Shown in pieces: positions 1 to 5,867 of a DNA stretch of 20,912 nt (positions are counted from its first letter, which is position 1; each line of letters begins with the position of its first letter). Below the pieces are notes generated by a model. The model was not told the origin of the DNA, did not search any database, and saw nothing but the letters and a program-made list of their open reading frames with translations. The translations under genes were made by a program, and so were the position numbers. The stretch comes from Bacteroidales bacterium UBA4866 (GTDB taxonomy: Bacteria > Bacteroidota > Bacteroidia > Bacteroidales > P3): NCBI GenBank assembly GCA_002399565.1, contig DHDW01000032.1, positions 70,315 through 91,226 on the forward strand, in the 5' to 3' direction.

Positions 1-588
1 TGCATTGGAGAGGAAATCTCTTTAATAGGAGATTGGAGTAGAATCCATTTCATCGAAAACGAAGGAATGGCATTTGGAATGAGTTTCGGTGGACAATGGG
101 GTAAATTACTTCTAACATTGTTTAGAATAATTGCCTCAGTTCTTATTTTTGGTTATCTTAAAAAACTAATTGAGAAAAAGGAATCTAAGTTGATAATATA
201 TAGTATGGCTCTAATTTTTGCTGGGGCTGTAGGAAACATTATTGATTCTCTTTTCTATGGATTAATTTTCTCTGAAAGTTCTCTTTTCAATACAGCAACA
301 ATTTTTCAAGGTGGATATGGAACATTTCTTCATGGGAAGGTGGTTGATATGTTTTATCTTCCAATAATAGATACAACTTATCCTAATTGGATGCCTTTTG
401 TTGGAGGAGGATCTTTTCGTTTCTTTAATGCAATTTTTAATGTTGCAGATATTTCAATTACAGTAGGTGTTTTCATCCTGATTATTTCTTTAATTATTTC
501 TCCTAAACAAAAGGGAGAAGATATTAAGGAAGAAATATTGGATGAAGAAGATTTAAATAATACAGAAAAATCACAATTATCTAATTAA
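1..588 (+). CDS. lspA: Lipoprotein signal peptidase LspA, 5'-truncated by window edge
   Basis: Signal peptidase II, an inner-membrane aspartyl protease that cleaves the signal peptide of prolipoproteins after lipid attachment to the +1 cysteine. The reading frame is open from base 1, so the start lies upstream of the window; the ATG at 67 is internal, because the conserved ENEGMAFGM motif (nt 55-81) begins before it. The two catalytic aspartates are visible: Asp in GNIIDSLFYG (nt 244-246) and Asp in FNVADI (nt 448-450). A loop rich in Trp, Pro and Gly (YPNWMPFVGGGSFRFF) before the second Asp fits the longer LspA form I associate with Bacteroidota. Hydrophobic segments surround both motifs. 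The acidic C-terminal tail after the last helix is poorly conserved. The stop is 5 nt before the next gene, so the two are probably cotranscribed. Family assignment is firm; only the N-terminus is missing. Confidence 0.95.
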   Translation, partial: CIGEEISLIGDWSRIHFIENEGMAFGMSFGGQWGKLLLTLFRIIASVLIFGYLKKLIEKKESKLIIYSMALIFAGAVGNIIDSLFYGLIFSESSLFNTATIFQGGYGTFLHGKVVDMFYLPIIDTTYPNWMPFVGGGSFRFFNAIFNVADISITVGVFILIISLIISPKQKGEDIKEEILDEEDLNNTEKSQLSN

Positions 589-593
589 TTGAA

Positions 594-1895
594 GTGGAAA
601 TAATAATTATTCTTGTTTTAATTTTTGTCAATGGAATTTTCTCAATGGCAGAAATTGCTGTTGTCTCTTCTCGTAAATCAAAGTTAGAATCCCTAACAAA
701 GAAGGGAGATCAAAAAGCAAAAAAGATATTAAAAATTGCAGAAAAACCAGAATATTTTCTTTCAACCGTTCAGATTGCAATAACTGCAATTGGACTTGTT
801 ACAGGTTTGTATTCTGGAAAAAGTTTATCTCTTCCTTTAAGCAATATCTTAACAAATTTGGGTTTTGGTCTTTCTTCAATGTGGTTTGCTAATATCTTAG
901 TAGTAATTTTAGTAACATATTTTACCTTAGTTCTAGGAGAATTACTCCCTAAAAAAATAGGATTAAATAATCCTGAAAAAGTAGCAGGATTCATCATCTC
1001 TCCAATGAATTTTATTACAAAACTAACATATCCATTTGTTGTTGTTCTTTCAAAAAGCACTCTTTTTTTACTTAAGATTTTTAGAATAAAAAAGAATGAT
1101 GACTCAATAATTACTGAAGATGAAATTAAGCAAATAATTAATGAGAGCACTGAAGATGGAGAAATCCAAGAGGTAGAACAAGATATTGTTGAAAGAGTTT
1201 TTAGTTTGGGTGATCGAGATGTTTCTTCACTTATGACTCACAGAATAGATTTTGAATGGTTTGATGTTGATGATGGACAGTTGCAGATTAAAAAGAAATT
1301 AGAAAATCATATACATTATATATATCCTGTTGCAGATAAATCTTTGGATAATATAATTGGAGTTGTTTTCTTGAAAGATATGATAAAAATGAGAGAAGGT
1401 TCAATTAGAAATATTGTAAAGGAACCTCAGTTTTTACCAGAAAGTTCAAGTGCTTATCATGCCTTAGAAGTATTTAAGGAAAAGAAAATAAGTTATGCAC
1501 TAATAATTGATGAATTTGGATTAATTATTGGAATGGTAACTATGAATGATATATTGGAATCTTTGATTGGTTCTGCTGAAGAAATAGGGGTTAGTGATGA
1601 ATATCAAATGATAAAAAGAGAAGACGGCACTTGGTTAGTAGATGGACAATATCCTTTCTTTGATTTCTTAAGTTACTTCGAAATAGAGAATAAATATCAA
1701 GAATTAGATTATAATACACTAAGTGGATTAATTTTGGACTTAACTGGAAAAATTCCTAAAGAAGGAGAAAAAATATATTGGGAATTATTTTGCTTTGAAA
1801 TCGTTGATATGGATATAGCTCGAATTGATAAAATCCTTGTTACACAAAATAGCAGCGATGAAATAAAAAAAAATCATAATAAGTTGGTCAAATAA
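594..1895 (+). CDS. CNNM/CorC (HlyC) family transporter-like membrane protein with DUF21, CBS pair and CorC domain
   Basis: A 433-aa protein with the standard order of the family. The DUF21 transmembrane domain covers about residues 1-165 and holds the SMAEIAVVSSRK and GELLPK signatures. A CBS-domain pair follows at about 209-325, then a CorC/HlyC C-terminal domain at about 340-427. Relatives are implicated in Mg2+/Co2+ efflux, and flavobacterial members include GldE, linked to gliding; the role here cannot be fixed from sequence. The start is a GTG at 594. It is preferred because translation then begins right at the first hydrophobic helix, whereas the next Met (residue 18) would remove half of it. 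The gap to lspA is 5 nt with no promoter between them, which indicates one transcript. The old annotation 'hemolysin' is misleading. Confidence 0.9.
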   Translation: MEIIIILVLIFVNGIFSMAEIAVVSSRKSKLESLTKKGDQKAKKILKIAEKPEYFLSTVQIAITAIGLVTGLYSGKSLSLPLSNILTNLGFGLSSMWFANILVVILVTYFTLVLGELLPKKIGLNNPEKVAGFIISPMNFITKLTYPFVVVLSKSTLFLLKIFRIKKNDDSIITEDEIKQIINESTEDGEIQEVEQDIVERVFSLGDRDVSSLMTHRIDFEWFDVDDGQLQIKKKLENHIHYIYPVADKSLDNIIGVVFLKDMIKMREGSIRNIVKEPQFLPESSSAYHALEVFKEKKISYALIIDEFGLIIGMVTMNDILESLIGSAEEIGVSDEYQMIKREDGTWLVDGQYPFFDFLSYFEIENKYQELDYNTLSGLILDLTGKIPKEGEKIYWELFCFEIVDMDIARIDKILVTQNSSDEIKKNHNKLVK

Positions 1896-1914
1896 AATAT
1901 CTTTAATACTTTTG
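1884..1914 (+). promoter_or_regulatory. Putative Bacteroidota sigma-70 promoter for the exbB operon
   Basis: A -7 element TACTTTTG (1907-1914) matches the Bacteroidota consensus TAnnTTTG. A TTG (1884-1886) lies 20 bp upstream as a partial -33 element. The -33 part overlaps the end of the preceding gene. Transcription would start near 1920, giving an untranslated leader of about 50 nt before the exbB ATG at 1970. The motif match is seen directly; promoter activity is inferred. Confidence 0.6.
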
Positions 1915-1969
1915 CACGATTGAAATCAAAGTTTTAATAATTAAAATTAATAACACAATAAGAAAAGCT

Positions 1970-2761
1970 ATGAAAAAAGTATGTGCTTATTTGTCAATAT
2001 TCGCTATATTGACTTTAGGTTTATCAAACACTGTTTTTGCACAAGAAGCATCTAAAACAGTAACCGCAACCGAATCAGCAGTTGCAGAACCTGTCGCTCA
2101 GGCTCAAGAAGAAGCTGCTCCTGCAGACACACAATCATTCCATCAAGTTTTAAAAACTAAGTACATTGAGGGTGGAGTGCCTTGGATGACTCCAATTTTA
2201 ATTTGTATGATTTTAGGTCTTGCATTAGTTATTGAAAGAATTCTTTATCTTAATTTAGCTACTACCAATGCAGAAAAACTTCTAAAACAAATAGAAGAAA
2301 AAGTGGACGGAAATGACTATGAAGGAGCTAAAGAAGTTTGTAGAAATACTCGTGGACCTCTTGCTTCAATATTCTTCCAAGGTCTTGACCGTGTTGGAAA
2401 TGGTTTAGAAGATGCGGAAAAAGCACTTACATCTTATGGTGGAGTTCAAATGGCAAGATTAGAAAGTAATATGAGCTGGATTTCATTATTTATTACAATT
2501 GCTCCATCTTTAGGGTTCTTAGGAACTGTTGTTGGGATGGTTCAAGCATTTGATGATATTGAAAAAGCAGGTGATATTTCTCCAACAGTTGTTGCAGGAG
2601 GTATGAAAGTAGCTCTTATTACAACAATCTTCGGATTGATTGTTGCTCTAATTCTTCAAGTTTGTTATAACTATTTACTTTCAAAGATTGAAGGTATTGT
2701 TACTACAATGGAAGATTCTTCAATTACATTCATGGATATCTTGGTTAAAAACAGAAAATAG
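1970..2761 (+). CDS. exbB: MotA/TolQ/ExbB-family proton channel protein
   Basis: The ExbB-type subunit of the inner-membrane motor that uses proton flow to energise TonB-dependent outer-membrane transport or Tol-like functions. The 263-aa protein starts with a signal-peptide-like segment ending TVFA (cleavage predicted after residue 24). An Ala/Glu-rich linker (about 25-55) precedes a first conserved helix (about 72-94, ending in VIERILYL). The family core follows: helix about 169-191 with GFLGTVVGMVQAF (182-194), and helix about 208-236 with the Thr-containing stretch ALITTIFGL. An N-terminal signal sequence plus low-complexity spacer is a common ExbB variant outside the E. coli type. It leads an operon with a small membrane protein and two ExbD proteins. 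The family is certain; the choice between ExbB and TolQ rests on the ExbD-like partners. Confidence 0.92.
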   Translation: MKKVCAYLSIFAILTLGLSNTVFAQEASKTVTATESAVAEPVAQAQEEAAPADTQSFHQVLKTKYIEGGVPWMTPILICMILGLALVIERILYLNLATTNAEKLLKQIEEKVDGNDYEGAKEVCRNTRGPLASIFFQGLDRVGNGLEDAEKALTSYGGVQMARLESNMSWISLFITIAPSLGFLGTVVGMVQAFDDIEKAGDISPTVVAGGMKVALITTIFGLIVALILQVCYNYLLSKIEGIVTTMEDSSITFMDILVKNRK

Positions 2762-2775
2762 TATTTAATAGCAAG

Positions 2776-2793
2776 ATTTCTTCAAGAAGAAAT
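2776..2793 (+). other. Small intercistronic hairpin between exbB and the next gene
   Basis: ATTTCTT and AAGAAAT form a 7-bp stem around a CAAG loop, 15 nt after the exbB stop. There is no T-run after it, so it is not a convincing terminator. It could stabilise the exbB end of the message or mark an RNA processing point that makes ExbB more abundant than the ExbD proteins, but that is inference. Confidence 0.35.
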
Positions 2794-2827
2794 ATTAAAC
2801 TATTTTATTTACTAAAGAATTAAACCA

Positions 2828-2834
2828 AGGAGGT
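2828..2834 (+). promoter_or_regulatory. Unusually strong Shine-Dalgarno sequence
   Basis: AGGAGGT sits 4 nt before the ATG at 2839. A full anti-16S match is unusual in Bacteroidota, where most genes, including most in this window, lack one. It confirms the start codon. Confidence 0.6.
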
Positions 2835-2838
2835 AAAA

Positions 2839-3294
2839 ATGAAAAACGATTTTAAGAAAATATATTGGACAGTTGTAATAATATGGGGTGCATTAGCTTC
2901 TATATGTAGTTTATTGTATGCAGTATTTTTTGAAAGTAATGCTGGCTTAGCTCAATTATTCTGGAATTTGTCCTATTGGTCAGTTGTAATACTTATAATG
3001 ATAAGCATTGTTTCTGCATTAGGTTTTGCATTAGGTTTTATTATTAAAGGCTTTATGGAAAACCCTAAAAACCAAATGAAAATTATTATTGCATTTGCTG
3101 CAATGTTAATATTGCTTGTTGGTAGTTATTTGCTTTCATCAGGAACTGATATACCAGCTGAATTGTTTGAAAAAACAGGTTCAAACTATGGAAATTCCAA
3201 ATTAATTGGAGGTTCATTATATGCAGTATATGTTCTAATGATAGGAGTATTATTATCTGCATTATATTCAGAAATAGCAAAAAAATTAAAGTAA
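2839..3294 (+). CDS. Small four-helix membrane protein of the ExbB/ExbD operon, function unknown
   Basis: A 151-aa hydrophobic protein with four likely transmembrane segments at about residues 9-31, 43-70, 81-101 and 127-147. The short loop between helices 3 and 4 (about 102-126) carries Gly, Asn and Ser residues. I recognise no catalytic motif and no named domain. Its position is informative: it lies between exbB and the first exbD, with 1 nt between its stop and the exbD start. Small uncharacterised membrane proteins occupy this slot in other Bacteroidota exbB-exbD-exbD operons. A role as an accessory subunit or assembly factor of the proton-driven complex is therefore plausible but inferred. 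The start is supported by an upstream AGGAGGT. Confidence 0.8.
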   Translation: MKNDFKKIYWTVVIIWGALASICSLLYAVFFESNAGLAQLFWNLSYWSVVILIMISIVSALGFALGFIIKGFMENPKNQMKIIIAFAAMLILLVGSYLLSSGTDIPAELFEKTGSNYGNSKLIGGSLYAVYVLMIGVLLSALYSEIAKKLK

Positions 3295-3295
3295 T

Positions 3296-3874
3296 ATGGC
3301 AAGAAAGAAAAAAGAGGTTCCTCAGGTGAATAGTTCGTCATCAGCGGATATTTCGTTTCTTTTGCTTACTTTCTTCCTATTAACATCATCAATTAATACG
3401 GATTTAGGAATTCAAAGACGATTGCCGCCACCATCGGACCCAAGTGTTAAGCCACCTGAAATACACAAGAGGAATACATTTACTGTTAAGGTAAATCGTG
3501 CAGACCAGCTTTTATTTGATGGACAAGTTGGAGAAATTACAGGATTAAAAGAAAGAGCTAAAGAGTTCTTGTCAAATCCTCAGAATCTTCCTAATTTGCC
3601 AGAGAAAACAACAACTGAAATACCTTTAATAGGTAAATATGAGGTGTCAAAAGGAGTTATTTCTCTTCAAAACGATAGAGGAACATCTTATGATATGTAT
3701 TTTAAAGTTCAGAATGAATTGACAGGAGCTATTAATGAATTGAAAGATGAATTATCAAGAGTTAGATTTGGACGTGCATATAAAGATTGTAAAGAAGATC
3801 AAAGAGAAGCTGTAGATAAAGCAATTCCAACTGCAATTTCTGAAGCTGAACCTAAAAATGTAGGAGGAAATTAA
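3296..3874 (+). CDS. exbD: ExbD/TolR-family biopolymer transporter (first paralogue)
   Basis: The ExbD-type partner of the ExbB channel: one N-terminal transmembrane helix and a periplasmic domain. The helix (about residues 17-35) contains Asp18 in SADISFLLLTFF, the position of the proton-binding aspartate of ExbD/TolR. At 192 aa it is longer than the roughly 140 aa of E. coli ExbD. The additional length includes a stretch at about 95-125 between the usual first and second halves of the periplasmic domain and a charged C-terminus ending EPKNVGGN. It starts 1 nt after the previous stop, so translational coupling is likely. Having two different ExbD proteins per operon is frequent in Bacteroidota and suggests a heteromeric stator or two alternative motors. 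Confidence 0.9.
   Translation: MARKKKEVPQVNSSSSADISFLLLTFFLLTSSINTDLGIQRRLPPPSDPSVKPPEIHKRNTFTVKVNRADQLLFDGQVGEITGLKERAKEFLSNPQNLPNLPEKTTTEIPLIGKYEVSKGVISLQNDRGTSYDMYFKVQNELTGAINELKDELSRVRFGRAYKDCKEDQREAVDKAIPTAISEAEPKNVGGN
3862..3867 (+). promoter_or_regulatory. Shine-Dalgarno sequence of the second exbD
   Basis: AGGAGG overlaps the last codons of the first exbD and sits 9 nt before the ATG at 3877. It is the second strong Shine-Dalgarno in this operon, against the background of the window. Confidence 0.5.
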
Positions 3875-3876
3875 TT

Positions 3877-4347
3877 ATGGGAAAATTTAAGTCAGAAGAC
3901 AAAAAATCTGTTCCAGGATTTAATGCGAGTTCAATGTCGGACATTATTTTTATGTTTTTGTTCTTCTTTATGGTTATTTCAACTATGAGAGAAAGCACAT
4001 TATTTGTTAAAATAACAGTTCCTCAAGGTTCTGAAATCCAGAAATTAGAAAAGAAATCATTAAGCAGTAATATTTTTGTTGGAGTTCCAATTGAAGAAAA
4101 GAAATTTGGTTCTGCTCCAAGAATTCAACTAAATGACCAATTTGCAGAAATTAGTGATATTAGAGCATTTATTGAAGCTGAAAGAGCTGCAAGAGATGAA
4201 GTTGATGTTCCTTTTCTTACAACGACCTTAAAATGTGATAAGGATGTAAAAATGGGAGATATTAGTGATATCAAACAAGAACTACGTCAAGTTGGAGCAT
4301 TAAGAATAATGTATGCTGCATCAAGAAGAGCTAAAGACACATACTAA
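3877..4347 (+). CDS. exbD: ExbD/TolR-family biopolymer transporter (second paralogue)
   Basis: A 156-aa ExbD homologue. Asp22 in the segment SMSDIIFMFLFFFMVIS (about 19-35) is the expected proton-carrying residue at the start of the single transmembrane helix. The periplasmic part ends with the family-type segment around LKCDKDVKMGDISDIKQEL (about 117-135), followed by ALRIMYAASRR. It is shorter and more canonical than the upstream paralogue. It is the last gene of the operon: a strong intrinsic terminator follows 19 nt after the stop. No tonB or outer-membrane receptor gene is adjacent, so the partner TonB must lie elsewhere. Confidence 0.9.
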   Translation: MGKFKSEDKKSVPGFNASSMSDIIFMFLFFFMVISTMRESTLFVKITVPQGSEIQKLEKKSLSSNIFVGVPIEEKKFGSAPRIQLNDQFAEISDIRAFIEAERAARDEVDVPFLTTTLKCDKDVKMGDISDIKQELRQVGALRIMYAASRRAKDTY

Positions 4348-4366
4348 TTAATATAAAATTCTACTT

Positions 4367-4406
4367 AACTGCCTAAATTAATTTAATTGTAATTTAGGCA
4401 GTTTTT
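4367..4406 (+). terminator. Intrinsic terminator of the exbB-exbD operon
   Basis: A perfect 14-bp stem, AACTGCCTAAATTA (4367-4380) with TAATTTAGGCAGTT (4390-4403), closes a 9-nt loop and runs into TTTTT, followed by CTTTTC. It lies between the second exbD and the methyltransferase gene, both rightward, so it separates two transcription units. Confidence 0.9.
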
Positions 4407-4428
4407 CTTTTCCCTTAATCTAAAGAAT

Positions 4429-5151
4429 ATGGAATTTCATTGTAAAACATTCTCTTTAAATCACACCAAAAGTTCAATGAAGATTGGAACAGATGCAATT
4501 CTTCTTTCTTCATTGACTCCAAAATTCTTCCCTAAAAATATATTAGATATTGGAACAGGGTGTGGGATAATTGCTCTTTGTATGGCTCAGAAATATGCCA
4601 ATTCCACAATATTAGCAATAGATATTGATCATAATTCAATATTAGAAGCAAAAGAGAATTTCAAAAACTCAAAATTTTCGGAAAGGATTAATGCTCAAAA
4701 AATAAATATTAAGGATTTTGCTCAAAATAATATATCTAAATATGACTTAATTGTTTCAAATCCTCCTTTTTTTATCTCAAGTTTGGAAAGTTCAAAAGAA
4801 AGAAGAAATAAAGCCAGACATAATGTTTCTTTAAGTTATGAAGATTTAATTCTTTCAGCCAAACGTATTCTTTGTTCAAATGGGATGTTTTCTTTAATCC
4901 TTCCATATATGGAATCAATAATATTTGAAAATATTGCAATTCAAGAAGGTTTTCAAACAATTTATAGAGCAAAGATTTTCTCAACCCCAAGCAAAGAATG
5001 CGAAAGAGTAGTTTTGCACTTAAAAACTAAAGAAAACAATTCTCAAAATCCACTTTTTAATACTATAGTTGAGACGGAGATATTTTTAAGAGACCTAAAT
5101 AATAATCTAACTCCTGAATATAATAAGTTAGTAAAGGAATTCTTATTATAA
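4429..5151 (+). CDS. trmN6: tRNA1(Val) (adenine(37)-N6)-methyltransferase, TrmN6/YfiC family
   Basis: A class I SAM-dependent N6-adenine methyltransferase, 240 aa, expected to methylate A37 of a valine tRNA next to the anticodon. The N-terminus (FSLNHTKSSMKIGTDAILLSS, about 8-28) resembles the TrmN6 entry motif in which F-x-h, MKIGTDA and LL are conserved. SAM-binding motif I is LDIGTGCG (39-46), with acidic residues at 64-66 after strand 2. The catalytic motif NPPFF is at 111-115, as expected for N6-adenine enzymes. The gene has no strong Shine-Dalgarno and no recognisable TAnnTTTG box just upstream. It stands alone between a terminator and a long non-coding region. Other small NPPF methyltransferases (HemK/PrmC, RsmC-like) are less likely because of the N-terminal motif. 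Confidence 0.85.
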   Translation: MEFHCKTFSLNHTKSSMKIGTDAILLSSLTPKFFPKNILDIGTGCGIIALCMAQKYANSTILAIDIDHNSILEAKENFKNSKFSERINAQKINIKDFAQNNISKYDLIVSNPPFFISSLESSKERRNKARHNVSLSYEDLILSAKRILCSNGMFSLILPYMESIIFENIAIQEGFQTIYRAKIFSTPSKECERVVLHLKTKENNSQNPLFNTIVETEIFLRDLNNNLTPEYNKLVKEFLL

Positions 5152-5341
5152 ATTCAATTCTCTTATTCCCATTCTCTTTGTCAAAATAAATTCCAATTTC
5201 CATAAATAAGGAAAGGTAAAAATAAAACCTTGTTTGCGTAAATTAAAACGAAGAAAGAAAAAATTATTACTTGATTTCAGTAAACTAAAACAAGGAATCA
5301 GAAAAGCAAAATGTGTAAACTTTAAAAGCTTGAAAATATGT

Positions 5342-5374
5342 AATATTCTCCAGCTTTTTAGCTGGAGTAATATT
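5342..5374. repeat. Hairpin with CTCCAGCT stem flanked by AATATT
   Basis: CTCCAGCT (5348-5355) and AGCTGGAG (5360-5367) form a perfect 8-bp stem around TTTT. AATATT on both sides can extend it to 14 bp with a single bulged T. No T-tract follows, so it is not a standard terminator, although it is the first strong structure after the methyltransferase gene. Confidence 0.6.
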
Positions 5375-5395
5375 CATTACATAATATTATTCTTG

Positions 5396-5407
5396 CTATA
5401 TATATAG
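5396..5407. repeat. 12-bp AT palindrome
   Basis: CTATATATATAG is a perfect 12-bp palindrome, flanked by partly complementary sequence (TAATATTATTCTT on the left, AAAGAATATTA on the right). It could extrude as a cruciform or be a protein site; no function is assigned. Confidence 0.45.
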
Positions 5408-5410
5408 TAA

Positions 5411-5440
5411 AGAATATTAGAATATAGAATATAGAATATT
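5411..5440. repeat. Four tandem 7-8 bp repeats, AGAATAT(T)
   Basis: Four consecutive copies of AGAATAT, the first and last with an extra T, occupy 30 bp (5411-5418, 5419-5425, 5426-5432, 5433-5440). This may be a slippage-prone microsatellite about 430 bp upstream of the protease operon. Confidence 0.7.
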
Positions 5441-5525
5441 TTGGGAAATATCGGCTAAATTTAATGAGATTAATGACCTTAGAGGCCTAAAAACATATTA
5501 ACTCAAAAAACATCAATCATAATTG

Positions 5526-5609
5526 AAAATAAGTCCCTGATAAATGAAAATATAAGGGACATATGCAAAAATATAAGGGAGATAAATAAAAATATAAGGG
5601 ACTTATTTT
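5526..5609. repeat. Three 21-bp tandem units capped by 13-bp inverted arms
   Basis: Three units of exactly 21 bp (5539-5559, 5560-5580, 5581-5601) all end in AAAATATAAGGGA. Units 1 and 3 begin GATAAAT and differ at one base; unit 2 begins CATATGC. The tandem is enclosed by a perfect 13-bp inverted pair, AAAATAAGTCCCT (5526-5538) and AGGGACTTATTTT (5597-5609). A related single copy lies at 12878-12917. It looks like a genome-specific repeat family; its function is unknown. Confidence 0.75.
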
Positions 5610-5809
5610 TAATTATCATTGGGGAATTTTGAAATTGCTTAAGAGTTATTAGTTCTAATTGATAAAAAGCAGATTATTATATTAAGGTTTTCAATTTTTT
5701 GTTGTCAAAATACATTGTAGGGATAAAAGTTAATAGGGTGATAATCATTTGTCTCAAAATAATCAATGACAATATAGCCAAAGTTAATTGAATATTGAAG
5801 AGTAAATAT

Positions 5810-5840
5810 TTTGATTTTTATTGTTTTATTACTACTTTTG
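5810..5840 (+). promoter_or_regulatory. Near-consensus Bacteroidota promoter of the M6 protease pair
   Basis: TTTG (5810-5813), exactly 19 bp, then TACTTTTG (5833-5840): this matches the Bacteroidota housekeeping promoter TTTG-N19-TAnnTTTG. The start site would be near 5847, about 20 nt before the ATG at 5868. It is the best promoter in the window. Confidence 0.8.
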
Positions 5841-5867
5841 CGAGTTAGATACTTTGAATTTAAATAG

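Larger units (their letters stand above)
5152..5867. other. 716-bp intergenic region, AT-rich, repeat-bearing, no gene seen
   Basis: No credible coding frame, tRNA or known riboswitch was recognised. The right-hand end holds the promoter of the protease genes. Distinct structures (a hairpin, an AT palindrome, 7-bp tandem repeats and 21-bp tandem repeats) are listed separately. 5152-5340 holds only a weak, widely spaced pair (CCTTGTTT at 5228-5235 and AAACAAGG at 5288-5295). In 5610-5809 I see nothing definable. Confidence 0.7.

Noticed and set aside
67..69. ATG at 67 as the start of lspA
   Set aside because: The conserved ENEGMAF segment begins upstream of it and the frame is open to the window edge, so the gene is truncated and this Met is internal.
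770..1150. 126-aa minus-strand reading frame within the CNNM/CorC gene
   Set aside because: It lies fully antisense to a gene with clear domain structure and shows no known motif; a shadow frame.
5228..5295. CCTTGTTT / AAACAAGG inverted pair
   Set aside because: Only 8 bp with a 52-nt gap in AT-rich DNA; easily produced by chance.
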